DNA from: Methanosarcinales archaeon
GTDB lineage: Archaea; Halobacteriota; Syntropharchaeia; Alkanophagales; Methanospirareceae
Assembly: GCA_009618475.1 (NCBI GenBank)
Contig: WJOV01000116.1
Location: 1 to 16,877 of the forward strand
Direction: 5' to 3'
DNA length: 16,877 nucleotides
Each line of letters starts with the position of its first letter. The stretch's first letter is position 1. This document shows positions 1 to 7,112 of this stretch, piece after piece. The translations under genes and the position numbers were made by a program. The notes beneath the pieces were generated by a model, which made no database searches, had not been told where the DNA came from, and saw only the letters and a list, made by a program, of their open reading frames with translations.

Positions 1-2
1 TA

Positions 3-794
3 GTGGAGGCGTTGAAAAACGGTGAAGACGTGCATATCAAGGGAGACGTGGGCAAGAGACTCGGTTCAAGTTTGGGTGTTGACCTCGTTTTTTTCGGTGG
101 CAGCGGAAAGGAATTGCCCGGGGTGGGGTCAATAATAGTGAATGGAAATGCAGGCTCTTATCCTGGGATGAGCATGCTTTCAGGTGCCATTTACGTTAAG
201 GGTGAAGTTAAAGAACCTCTGGGCAACGTGGTGCAAGTAAAATCCGATTTGGAAGGTTATAAAAAATTCGTTTCGATAACCTGGCTCTTGCATCATCCCG
301 AAGAGCGGGAAATGGAGAGCATACTTGAGCCTAACGAGTTTAAAGAAGGGGAGCTGATTCTTACTGACGGGATTTTGAGAAGCACGCTTGCTGCTCGTTG
401 CATGAAAGAGGCGAAGGTGCATGTAAAAGGAAATGTTGGGATAAGCGCGGGCATATTGATGCGGAAAGGGTTGGTCTTGATAGAGGGTAATGCCGGTATG
501 AACGCTGCTGCGTTGCTTAACGGTGGTAAAGTTGTAATATTGGGCGATGCAGATGAATTCTTAGGCGTGGAGTTGATAAAAGGGGTTGTGTTCGTAAAGG
601 GTAAATGTAAGGGCTATGTCGGTGCTAAAATGACTGGTGGAAGGATAATTTGCAGGAGGACGAAGCCCATTCCGCCGGTTAAGGAAACAAAACTTGAAAA
701 GGGTGATTTAGCGTTGCTCGCCGAGTGCGGAATTTCTGGTATGCTTACGCTGAATTATGGAAGGTATGAGGTTTCAGGTGTGAGTGAAGAATGA
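3..794 (+). CDS. FwdC-like GXGXG-repeat protein, possibly 5'-truncated
   Basis: The 263-residue frame is built of repeated G-x-x-G strands (for example VKGNVGISAG, IEGNAGMNAAA, VKGKCKGYVGAKMTGG). This is the right-handed beta-helix pattern of the GXGXG family, shared by formylmethanofuran dehydrogenase subunit C (FwdC/FmdC) and the C-terminal domain of glutamate synthase. Two repeat blocks (about residues 10-75 and 135-220) are joined by a non-repetitive stretch, residues about 80-130. A hydrophilic tail follows from residue 225. The first usable codon is a GTG at base 3 with no upstream sequence visible, so the protein may begin outside the window. Nothing nearby encodes other Fwd or glutamate synthase subunits, so the exact role cannot be fixed; a structural or Fwd-related function is the family-level inference. 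The stop overlaps an ATG (ATGA) that opens the short broken frame downstream. Confidence 0.7.
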   Translation: MEALKNGEDVHIKGDVGKRLGSSLGVDLVFFGGSGKELPGVGSIIVNGNAGSYPGMSMLSGAIYVKGEVKEPLGNVVQVKSDLEGYKKFVSITWLLHHPEEREMESILEPNEFKEGELILTDGILRSTLAARCMKEAKVHVKGNVGISAGILMRKGLVLIEGNAGMNAAALLNGGKVVILGDADEFLGVELIKGVVFVKGKCKGYVGAKMTGGRIICRRTKPIPPVKETKLEKGDLALLAECGISGMLTLNYGRYEVSGVSEE

Positions 795-976
795 ATTTTG
801 AGAAAAGTCTGAAAAGATTGTTACACTGAGGGAATAAAAATGGTCTTCGCGTTAGACTCAAAGAGATAAAAGCCGAAGTTGCCACATTGGGTCAAGAGAT
901 AACGCTAACAGAAGCGGAAGAGGGGATAAAAAAGCTTTACCAAAAGAACTTATTTTTGGGTCAAACCTTTTTCTAA
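791..976 (+). pseudogene. Short coding remnant with one internal TGA
   Basis: An ATG overlaps the stop of the upstream gene (ATGA). It opens a frame of 11 further codons (MNFEKSLKRLLH), then a TGA at 827-829. The same frame then stays open for 48 codons to TAA at 974-976. The second part is helical and charged (LKEIKAEVATLGQEITLTE) and looks like protein-coding sequence. It may be a small gene with a nonsense mutation, or the joined ends of a larger gene, as seen for hypF and arsR in this window. I do not recognise the family. The frame's end lies inside the hairpin at 962-984. Confidence 0.35.
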
Positions 977-984
977 AAGGTTTG
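962..984. terminator. Hairpin between convergent genes
   Basis: A perfect 10-bp stem (CAAACCTTTT / AAAAGGTTTG) with a 3-base loop is followed by TTTT. It lies between the end of the rightward unit and the stop codon of leftward rps8, and could end transcription from either side. A very similar hairpin lies after the aconitase gene at 14089-14111. Archaeal termination relies mainly on T-runs, so the role of the stem is inferred. Confidence 0.5.
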
Positions 985-986
985 TT

Positions 987-1379
987 TTAATACACAAAAG
1001 CCAGCAATTGCCCACCCGTCCCTACTTCCATCGCTTTTTCATGTCCCATCACACCCTTTGGAGTCGTAACTATCAACAGACCGAACTCCCTCGCAGGTAG
1101 AAACCGCTTCTCCCATGCCTCATATTCCTTCGCACGGACGTAAAACCGCGGCTTTATCGCATTGCAATTGTTTATCTTACCACAAAGCTTCACCTTGAAG
1201 AAACCCGCTTTTCCATCTTCTACGAATTCAAATTCCTCTATGTAGCCGCCTTCTTGCATTACCCCCAGCACGTTCCCTATCAGCTTTGAAGCCGGTTTTA
1301 TCCTGCATTCCATCTTCCCTACTCGTTCCGTATTCTTTATATGCGAAAGAGCATCCGCAAGCGGATCGTTTAACGACAT
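987..1379 (-). CDS. rps8: Archaeal small-subunit ribosomal protein S8 (uS8)
   Basis: At 130 residues it matches the archaeal/eukaryotic S8 length. The N-terminus MSLNDPLADALSHIKNTERV is the characteristic S8 start. The C-terminus contains the conserved block with LLIVTTPKGVMGHEKA before the terminal GGQLLAFVY. S8 binds the central domain of 16S rRNA and is needed early in 30S assembly. It is preceded by rps14 with a 36-bp gap, the order used in the archaeal spc-like cluster, but rpl6 does not follow: the unit ends at a hairpin. GAGTG lies about 7 nt before the ATG as a ribosome-binding site. The family is certain; the genomic position is unusual. Confidence 0.96.
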   Translation of the reverse strand: MSLNDPLADALSHIKNTERVGKMECRIKPASKLIGNVLGVMQEGGYIEEFEFVEDGKAGFFKVKLCGKINNCNAIKPRFYVRAKEYEAWEKRFLPAREFGLLIVTTPKGVMGHEKAMEVGTGGQLLAFVY

Positions 1380-1415
1380 TGTTTTTCACTCTTCTCCTTT
1401 TTATCTCTTATACTC

Positions 1416-1571
1416 TTAATTATACTTCTTAAACCCTATCTCCCTCGCTATCTCCCTGAAGCACTGCCGGCACAGATAAATCTCGTATCTTCGTATCAAT
1501 CCCCGTCTTCTACCGCATCGCCTGCAAGCGTTTGCACCCCTTCCAAATCTCTTATCCTTATTTCTCTCCAT
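1416..1571 (-). CDS. rps14: Archaeal small-subunit ribosomal protein S14 (uS14), zinc type
   Basis: This is a 51-residue protein reading MERNKDKRFGRGANACRRCG at its start and FREIAREIGFKKYN at its end. Four cysteines form the zinc knuckle of zinc-type S14: C16-x2-C19 and C34-x2-C37. The short length and the conserved GLIRRYEIYLCRQCF core are typical of archaeal S14, which sits in the head of the 30S subunit. It starts 15 bases after the stop of the prenyl synthase gene and is followed by rps8, so the three are probably co-transcribed. A purine-rich AGGGAAAGAGAG lies just before the ATG. Confidence 0.95.
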   Translation of the reverse strand: MERNKDKRFGRGANACRRCGRRRGLIRRYEIYLCRQCFREIAREIGFKKYN

Positions 1572-1586
1572 TTACTCTCTTTCCCT

Positions 1587-2591
1587 TCACTTTTCTCTCT
1601 CCACAAAATATTCCGCCAAAGCCACCATTCGCTCCTTTAGCTCTTCTTTACCCTCTATTTCTCTTATCTTATCCGTTCCCTCGCGCAGGTATCGCATCGC
1701 TATTTCTTCCGAATAATCTATCGAACCATACTTCCTGAACAAATTAACCACTTCTTCTATTTTTTGTTTATCGTAATTATGAAGACATTTATATATATTT
1801 TCCTTTTCGTCCAATTCACACTGCTCCAAGCAGTTGATGAGAAGCAAAGTAGGTTTCCCTTCTGCAATGTCCCCCCCTATACTCTTCCCGTATTTTCCCT
1901 CTTCCCCTATCACGTTAAGAATATCGTCTCTTATCTGGAATGCAATTCCAATATCTTCCCATGCACTGCCCAATTCCTCCGCTACTTCGTTCGATGCGCC
2001 ACCTGCAATGGCACCGCATTTAGCGGAAACCGCGAATAGTTTCGCAGTCTTTTTCCTCAACATCTCTATTACTTCCGACTCGCTCATCTCCCCCCTATCC
2101 TTGAACTCAAGGTCCATCGCTTGCCCCTCTACAAGCACAACGCTAAGCTCCGCAAGCTCTTCAAATATTCGCCACGCCCTCTCTACACCCAACAATCTCT
2201 CGTTCTCCCTCAACGCTCCGTAACACAAAGCGTATAGTCCATCTCCCGCATTCACCGCAATGGGAACCCCATATTTTATGTGCAATGCCGGTTCTCCACG
2301 TCTTAGCTCGCTCCCGTCCTCTATGTCATCGTGGACCAAAGAGAAATTATGGAAGAACTCGATACATATCGCCGTTGGTATCGCCTTTTTTATATCGCCT
2401 CCTACCAACTCGCAAGCCATGAGGCATAACGAAGGTCTTAACCTTTTCCCGCCTCTTCCCAACAGGTCAATTATGGGCTTATAAAGCGTATCCGGCTCTC
2501 TTCCAGCCAGGTTCCTTTTATACGCATCTTCAAAAATATTTACGTAGGTATCAATGCCCTGGTTCAGGTTGCGATTGCCGGATTTCACCAT
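1587..2591 (-). CDS. Short-chain isoprenyl diphosphate synthase (GGPP synthase-like)
   Basis: The 334-residue trans-prenyltransferase has all family signatures. GGKRLRP is at 47-53. The first aspartate-rich motif DDIED (88-92) is followed by LRRG. GQ is at 156-157 and KT at 181-182. The second motif DDILN (222-226) precedes GGDIAEGKPTLL. The last Asp of the second motif is replaced by Asn, a change tolerated in active family members. The fifth residue before the first motif is Phe (83). In archaeal GGPP synthase a Phe at this place limits the chain to C20, so GGPP for membrane ether lipids is the likely product. It is first in a unit with rps14 and rps8. A second synthase lies at 7113-8132. 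Confidence 0.9.
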   Translation of the reverse strand: MVKSGNRNLNQGIDTYVNIFEDAYKRNLAGREPDTLYKPIIDLLGRGGKRLRPSLCLMACELVGGDIKKAIPTAICIEFFHNFSLVHDDIEDGSELRRGEPALHIKYGVPIAVNAGDGLYALCYGALRENERLLGVERAWRIFEELAELSVVLVEGQAMDLEFKDRGEMSESEVIEMLRKKTAKLFAVSAKCGAIAGGASNEVAEELGSAWEDIGIAFQIRDDILNVIGEEGKYGKSIGGDIAEGKPTLLLINCLEQCELDEKENIYKCLHNYDKQKIEEVVNLFRKYGSIDYSEEIAMRYLREGTDKIREIEGKEELKERMVALAEYFVEREK

Positions 2592-2613
2592 GACTTAATT
2601 ATGGCACGCATCG

Positions 2614-2630
2614 CATTTTAAATTAAATTA
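2614..2630 (-). promoter_or_regulatory. TATA-like box for the prenyl synthase-rps14-rps8 unit
   Basis: On the minus strand the 48-bp gap holds GGAAAAGG followed by TTAATTTAATTTAAAATG. The box is centred about 28 nt before the ATG of the prenyl synthase. That spacing fits a leaderless transcript beginning near the start codon. This is inferred from spacing and composition only. Confidence 0.35.
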
Positions 2631-2639
2631 ACCTTTTCC

Positions 2640-3881
2640 TTAAGAGAAAGAAAAGTGCTTGCTAAAGAAAAGAGGCATCAAATCCCGTGCTTCCAACTGA
2701 CGACCATCCTTTGCTGATATTTCGTCAAATCCGCCCGTCTTATTATCACCCTCCTCATTGCTGCTCCTCCTGTGGTGCGAATAATAAATTGCAAAAGGCA
2801 CTGCCTCCTTTGTATGCACCTTCAACGACACAGGCGTGTAGTGGTCTGGCATGACTAATACCTTATAACCCTCATCGGTATCTGCAAATTCATCCTCTAA
2901 TCCTCTCAATACCTTACCCACCACCAACGCATCGAAATCCTCTATCGCTTTCACTTTCATGTCTATATCACCGAGATGCGCTGCCTCATCCGGCGCTTCT
3001 ACGTGAACCAGAACAAAATCCTTAGCCTTTAAACTCGTAATTGCATATTCCGCTTTTCCCTCGTAATTCGTGTCAATATACCCCGTAGCGCCCGGCACGT
3101 CTATCACCTCCAAACCCACATACCTCCCCACTCCTTTTACGAGATAAACACCCGAAATCACCGAACCGCTCACTCCATACAGCTCGCTAAACGCAGGCAT
3201 TACTGGCTTCCTGCCTCCGCTCCAGAGCCATACCATATTCGCCTTCCTCTGGTTATTCGCCGCCCTTCTCTCGTTTATCTCGTGGGCATCCAGTATCTTC
3301 TTCGAGGTAAGTGTAATATGCCTTAATAATTCATCCTCCGGTAGCTCCGCATCCACCTGCGCACCAATTATGTCATGCGGGGGTGCGCCACCCAGCTCTA
3401 TTTCCCCCTCTTCCAAACTTAAATATTCTGATTTGAGAACCAGAACGTTTCGATAGCTAACGCCGGGATAAAACTCAATTCCTTCTACACTAAATTCTTC
3501 GTTAAGTGCCGCTATTAACCCCTTCGCCTCGTCGTTTGTTATATGCCCGCCACTGTAATCTTCTATTCTTCCCTCTTTCTCTGTTATGAGATTGCACCGA
3601 AACGCGACATCGCCCTCATCGAGTGGTATGTGCATCCCCATCGCTTCCAACGGACCCCTGCCCGTGTAATATCTCGCGGGCTCGTATCCAAGAATAGAGA
3701 GTGTGGCAATATCGCTTCCGGCGTTCATCCCCTCTGGTATTGTCTTTACCACGCCGCACATGCCCGCAGTAGCGATGAAATCGAGGTTCGGCGTATTCGC
3801 AATCTGTAAAGCAGTCTTGTCGCCATGCTCAGGAATCGGATAATCAGCCATCCCATCCCCTATTAAAATCACGTATTTCAT
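2640..3881 (-). CDS. apgM: 2,3-bisphosphoglycerate-independent phosphoglycerate mutase, archaeal type
   Basis: This is an alkaline-phosphatase-superfamily metalloenzyme interconverting 3- and 2-phosphoglycerate in glycolysis/gluconeogenesis. The start MKYVILIGDGMADYP carries the first metal aspartate. GMNAGSDIATLS contains the serine nucleophile. HVEAPDEAAHLGD and MPDHYTP supply the remaining metal ligands. Length (about 413 residues) is normal. The frame extends upstream to a GTG at 3893 and an ATG at 3887. I chose the ATG at 3881 because family members begin with MKYVIL; the extra MGMG residues are not supported by a clear ribosome-binding site. The segment YSHHRRSSNEEGDNKTGG near the C-terminus is a hydrophilic insertion-like loop. 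It is divergent from the CBS-domain gene. Confidence 0.95.
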   Translation of the reverse strand: MKYVILIGDGMADYPIPEHGDKTALQIANTPNLDFIATAGMCGVVKTIPEGMNAGSDIATLSILGYEPARYYTGRGPLEAMGMHIPLDEGDVAFRCNLITEKEGRIEDYSGGHITNDEAKGLIAALNEEFSVEGIEFYPGVSYRNVLVLKSEYLSLEEGEIELGGAPPHDIIGAQVDAELPEDELLRHITLTSKKILDAHEINERRAANNQRKANMVWLWSGGRKPVMPAFSELYGVSGSVISGVYLVKGVGRYVGLEVIDVPGATGYIDTNYEGKAEYAITSLKAKDFVLVHVEAPDEAAHLGDIDMKVKAIEDFDALVVGKVLRGLEDEFADTDEGYKVLVMPDHYTPVSLKVHTKEAVPFAIYYSHHRRSSNEEGDNKTGGFDEISAKDGRQLEARDLMPLFFSKHFSFS

Positions 3882-3895
3882 TCCCATACCCACAA

Positions 3896-3908
3896 CAATA
3901 TTTAAATC
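3896..3908. promoter_or_regulatory. Shared TATA-like box between divergent genes
   Basis: The only AT-rich core in the apgM/CBS intergenic gap is the near-palindromic ATATTTAAAT. Rightward it lies about 40 nt before the ATG at 3943, leaving room for a short leader with a GAGGT ribosome-binding site. Leftward it lies about 20 nt before the apgM start. Assignment is by spacing only. Confidence 0.35.
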
Positions 3909-3942
3909 ATACTTTCAATGTTATAATTGTGTGAGGTAAAAA

Positions 3943-4515
3943 ATGGAGACCGATATACCGCTGAGGGAGATAATGGTGCGAGAGGTAGTGAAGGGGGATA
4001 AGGACGTAAACGTGAAGGAAGCGGCGAAGATGATGAAGAAATACGATGTGGACAGCATTATTGTGCTTAACAATGGGGAGCCAGTAGGTATAGTTACACA
4101 AGGGGATATAATTAGCGAGTTGGTGAGCAAGGACACAACGCCAAGCACTGTGAAACTGAAGGACGTAATGACGACTCCTTTGATAGCCGCGTCTCCGGAC
4201 GATCGCCTCTCGGATACAGTGAAGAAAATGGCATCGGAGAAGATAAGAAAGCTGCCAATCTTAGAGGGTGGTAAGCTGGTGGGCATAGTGGCTGATGTGG
4301 ATATACTCTCCGTCTCGTCGCAGATGAACTCGATACTGGCGGAATTAATAGAGATGCACGTGGAAAGAGAGATACTGGAATCAGGGAGTGAAGGAGAAGG
4401 AGTGGGGCAGGGTATATGCGAGAAATGCGGAAGTTTCTCACATTACGTGGTAATGAAAGACGGGCTGATGGTGTGCGAGACTTGCAAAGAAGAACTGGAA
4501 ACGGAAGGTGAATAA
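3943..4515 (+). CDS. Two-CBS-domain protein with C-terminal zinc ribbon
   Basis: At 190 residues, it has tandem CBS domains at about 7-62 and 72-127, each with the typical end (EPVGIVTQGDI and KLVGIVADVDIL). CBS pairs bind adenine nucleotides or SAM and act as energy sensors. A linker helix (130-150) leads to a small zinc ribbon with C159-x2-C162 and C178-x2-C181. The ribbon suggests contact with nucleic acid or protein. CBS-zinc-ribbon proteins of this size are common in methanogen-related archaea, but no specific target is known to me. The ATG is preceded by GAGGT at 6 nt spacing. It converges on radA with only 10 bp between stop codons. Confidence 0.85.
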   Translation: METDIPLREIMVREVVKGDKDVNVKEAAKMMKKYDVDSIIVLNNGEPVGIVTQGDIISELVSKDTTPSTVKLKDVMTTPLIAASPDDRLSDTVKKMASEKIRKLPILEGGKLVGIVADVDILSVSSQMNSILAELIEMHVEREILESGSEGEGVGQGICEKCGSFSHYVVMKDGLMVCETCKEELETEGE

Positions 4516-4525
4516 ACCAAACCCG

Positions 4526-5473
4526 CTAATCCCGGATTCCTACCTTTGACACCGAGAACACCGCCTCTGCTTCTGGCAGGTTAGGTGAGTCAACTAATTT
4601 TGCTATTCTCTTCTCACCTTTTGACTTTCGCAGGTATATTCTGAAAGTAGCGGTATGTCCTACTATGTGACCGCCTATGGGTCTTGTAGGGTCGCCGAAG
4701 AATGCGTCCGGTCTCACCATCACCTGGTTAGTTATCATTACCACCGCATTATTGAGGTCTCCAAACCTGAGCGCGTCGTGTAGATGCTTGTTTATCTTTT
4801 GCTGCCTGTCTGCCAGCGTCCCCCGACCTACATATTCACTTCTGAAATGCGCGGTTGCCGAATCTATTATCATTAACCGCACCGGCTTTTCGGTATCCTT
4901 CAGGTCCTCTGCAACCTCTTTCGCCTTCTGCACCAGCAATATCTGGTGATTTGAGTTATAAGCACGTGCAACGTGTATATTTTTAAGAACGTCTTCGTAA
5001 TCAAGTTCCGCACCTTCCGCCATATCCTTTATTCTCTCCGGTCTAAACGTATTCTCTGTATCCACCATTATGACAGAGCCGTTTAAACCTCCCTTCTCCA
5101 GTGGTAATTGAACGTTTACTGCGAGTTGGTGTGCTATTTGCGTCTTCCCACTGCCGAATTCACCGTAAAACTCGCTCATCGCTTGCGTCTCGAGACCACC
5201 GCCCAATAAATCATCGAAAGATTTAGACCCCGTAGTTAGCTTGCCTACGCCCAGTCTCCGTTCTAATATCTTATCTCCGGTCTCAAACCCGCCAATGTCC
5301 GCGGCGTCCCTCGCAGAATTTATTATCTTTGCTGCCGTTGCTTCTCCTATCTCTGCGGTTGCCACCAACTCCCCTGGAGACGACACTGCTATCGCTTCCA
5401 ACGAATTTAAACCTGCTTCACGTAATTTCTCCGCTATTGCAGGTCCAACACCCGGTAAGTCCTCTATTTCCAC
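4526..5473 (-). CDS. radA: DNA repair and recombination protein RadA
   Basis: RadA is the archaeal RecA/Rad51-family recombinase that forms filaments on single-stranded DNA and catalyses strand exchange. The N-terminal helix-hairpin-helix domain (1-60) includes LPGVGPAIAEKL. The ATPase core has Walker A GEFGSGKT (104-111) and Walker B LMIID (200-204). DNA-binding loop regions lie near 210-222 (HFRSEYVGRGTLADRQQ) and 255-272 (DPTRPIGGHIVGHT). The length of 315 is normal. The start is a GTG preceded by GAGGTGAAGAGGAA; no ATG or other start lies close upstream. It has its own promoter and is not part of the operon to its right. Confidence 0.97.
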   Translation of the reverse strand: MEIEDLPGVGPAIAEKLREAGLNSLEAIAVSSPGELVATAEIGEATAAKIINSARDAADIGGFETGDKILERRLGVGKLTTGSKSFDDLLGGGLETQAMSEFYGEFGSGKTQIAHQLAVNVQLPLEKGGLNGSVIMVDTENTFRPERIKDMAEGAELDYEDVLKNIHVARAYNSNHQILLVQKAKEVAEDLKDTEKPVRLMIIDSATAHFRSEYVGRGTLADRQQKINKHLHDALRFGDLNNAVVMITNQVMVRPDAFFGDPTRPIGGHIVGHTATFRIYLRKSKGEKRIAKLVDSPNLPEAEAVFSVSKVGIRD

Positions 5474-5535
5474 TTCCTCTCTTCACCTCTTACCACCAGA
5501 ATAATAGGTATAACAATAACAATACGTCAAATATC

Positions 5536-5549
5536 TTAATATTTAAACT
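5536..5549 (-). promoter_or_regulatory. TATA-like box for radA
   Basis: On the minus strand the 93-bp gap contains GAAGGTTTAAAGTTTAAATATT, here split as GAAGGTTTAAA and GTTTAAATATT: a purine-rich element followed by a TATA core. It lies about 70 nt before the GTG start. That predicts a leader of about 45 nt carrying the GAGGTGAAGAGG ribosome-binding site. Confidence 0.45.
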
Positions 5550-5566
5550 TTAAACCTTCACTCAAA

Positions 5567-6067
5567 TCAAAATACAAACACCAGTGCTACTACTACCGAG
5601 CCGAATTTACCCACTTCTACCTCCTCTGATTTTACTTCTAACTTCTTTCCCCCTATTTCTATTTTCTTATCATGAATCCGTGTCTCCGCCATCTTATATA
5701 ACTTCTCGCTTATCTTTGCCACCAGATATTCCCTTGAATAATGCCCATGATGCTCGCAGATGATACCGAATCCATGCTCATTTTCGCTTCCTATCCTGCC
5801 GTATCCTATACCAGCGCCAATAACCTCGTCCGATTTACCATCTGCTCTAGACATCACGCAAAACGTTATTTCACCGGCTGTTAGCGTCACTTCGCTTCGC
5901 TCTATTTCCACCGCGTTCGCAGGAAGTATGGATGAAACCTCTACCAGATTGCATTCGCTTATCCCTGCATTACTTAAAGCGAGGTCAAAAGCGATAGCCT
6001 GCTCGAAGTCCATGCCCACACCGGAAGTGACAAAAAACGCCCCTGGTATCAATCTCTCTTTCTCCAT
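5567..6067 (-). CDS. pdaD: Pyruvoyl-dependent arginine decarboxylase
   Basis: The enzyme converts arginine to agmatine, the first step of archaeal polyamine synthesis. It is made as a proenzyme that cleaves itself at a Ser-Ser bond to create a pyruvoyl group. Here the site is EVSSILPA, with cleavage expected between S45 and S46, as in the M. jannaschii enzyme. Other conserved parts are PGAFFVTSGVG (8-18), VIGAGIGYGRIG and ICEHHGHYSREYL. The 166-residue length is normal. It starts 25 bp after the PfkB kinase gene and is last in a leftward operon. Agmatine is also the substrate of TiaS, encoded at 14185-15534. PdaD is the common symbol for this enzyme. Confidence 0.95.
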   Translation of the reverse strand: MEKERLIPGAFFVTSGVGMDFEQAIAFDLALSNAGISECNLVEVSSILPANAVEIERSEVTLTAGEITFCVMSRADGKSDEVIGAGIGYGRIGSENEHGFGIICEHHGHYSREYLVAKISEKLYKMAETRIHDKKIEIGGKKLEVKSEEVEVGKFGSVVVALVFVF

Positions 6068-6092
6068 TTCTGACCCACCTTGCCCATTTGCC

Positions 6093-7085
6093 TTATTGCC
6101 TATATAACACCTCCACTTCCTTCATTGTAGGAAATACGTTTCCCACTCTTCTTTTACTTATATGTGTTGCAGCACAGGCATTAGCAAATCTAAGACATTC
6201 CTCCGCTTCCTTTTCTCGCAAGAAGGCGAATATAAAACCTGCGTTGAACACGTCCCCCACACCCGTTGGGCTTATCGGCTTCACGTTAAACGCAGGACAG
6301 TTTATATCAAAATCTTTGGTTATCCACGAGGAACCCTTTGCACCTCTATGAACAATCACGTTTTTACATCCTTTTTCTAATAATTCATGCTCTCCTTCCC
6401 CCTCTTTCCCCTTCCCACACAATCCCTTTATCTCCGCTTCGTTAACAAAAAGAAAATCAGTATAAGGGAGGAAATCAAAAACGGTTTGTCTTGCTGATGC
6501 CGTCCATCCAAGGTAAGCGCTCCATCCTATATCTACACCGGTATAAACGCCGCCTGCAGATTTAGCAAAACCGAGTGTTTTTTTGTTTGATGGAAAAAGA
6601 CCTGCTGTGTTCCAGTGACCGGCACGCATCAAGAATCTTGTTTTCCGCAGAAGTTCAAAGTCTATATCCTCTTCCTTCAAGTCCAAATTCGCTCCCCTGT
6701 CGGACAGCATAGACCTGCTGCCGTCTTCAAAGGATATGCTTACCGTTATCCCCGGGTGCGGAAACTCTTCTTTTTCGGAGACCGCAGCGAAGCAGCGAAC
6801 GCGCGATTTTTGCAACTCTGACGTTATCCAACTCGAAAGCACGTCGTTTCCGGTTTTGCAGATGAGTGCAGTTTTCAATCCCAGGGAAGCACATGCAGCG
6901 GCGCAGTTCCCCGCCTGACCTCCTATGCTGAACATAAATTCACAGCCTATCTGCTTGTCACGCTCCGGATAATCCCGGACTGGCAGTGTGGCTATATCAC
7001 AGAACACGTCGCCTATGGCTATTACATCATAGTCATGTCTTTCTCTTCCCCTCTCCACATGGGCTCCTTCTTGCTTTGTTGTCAT
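6093..7085 (-). CDS. PfkB-family sugar/nucleoside kinase
   Basis: This 330-residue ribokinase-superfamily kinase starts its fold at YDVIAIGDVFCDI (19-31). SIGGQAGNCAAACASLG (53-69) is the substrate-binding signature. The C-terminal signature PTGVGDVFNAGF (273-284) holds the catalytic base D278 and the anion-hole glycines; most members read GAGD where this reads GVGD. The substrate is not predictable; archaeal relatives act on sugars, nucleosides or sugar phosphates. The first 18 residues are charged and not part of the fold. A GTG at codon 10 (base 7058) has a much better ribosome-binding site (AAGGAG, 5 nt away) than the ATG at 7085 and may be the true start. It lies between a prenyl synthase and arginine decarboxylase with 25-27 bp gaps. 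Confidence 0.85.
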   Translation of the reverse strand: MTTKQEGAHVERGRERHDYDVIAIGDVFCDIATLPVRDYPERDKQIGCEFMFSIGGQAGNCAAACASLGLKTALICKTGNDVLSSWITSELQKSRVRCFAAVSEKEEFPHPGITVSISFEDGSRSMLSDRGANLDLKEEDIDFELLRKTRFLMRAGHWNTAGLFPSNKKTLGFAKSAGGVYTGVDIGWSAYLGWTASARQTVFDFLPYTDFLFVNEAEIKGLCGKGKEGEGEHELLEKGCKNVIVHRGAKGSSWITKDFDINCPAFNVKPISPTGVGDVFNAGFIFAFLREKEAEECLRFANACAATHISKRRVGNVFPTMKEVEVLYRQ

Positions 7086-7112
7086 AGACTACTTTAGGTC
7101 TTCCAAAGTTAT

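Noticed and set aside
1834..2223. 129-codon plus-strand frame opposite the prenyl synthase
   Set aside because: It lies fully inside a clear prenyl synthase gene on the other strand and has the composition of antisense translation.
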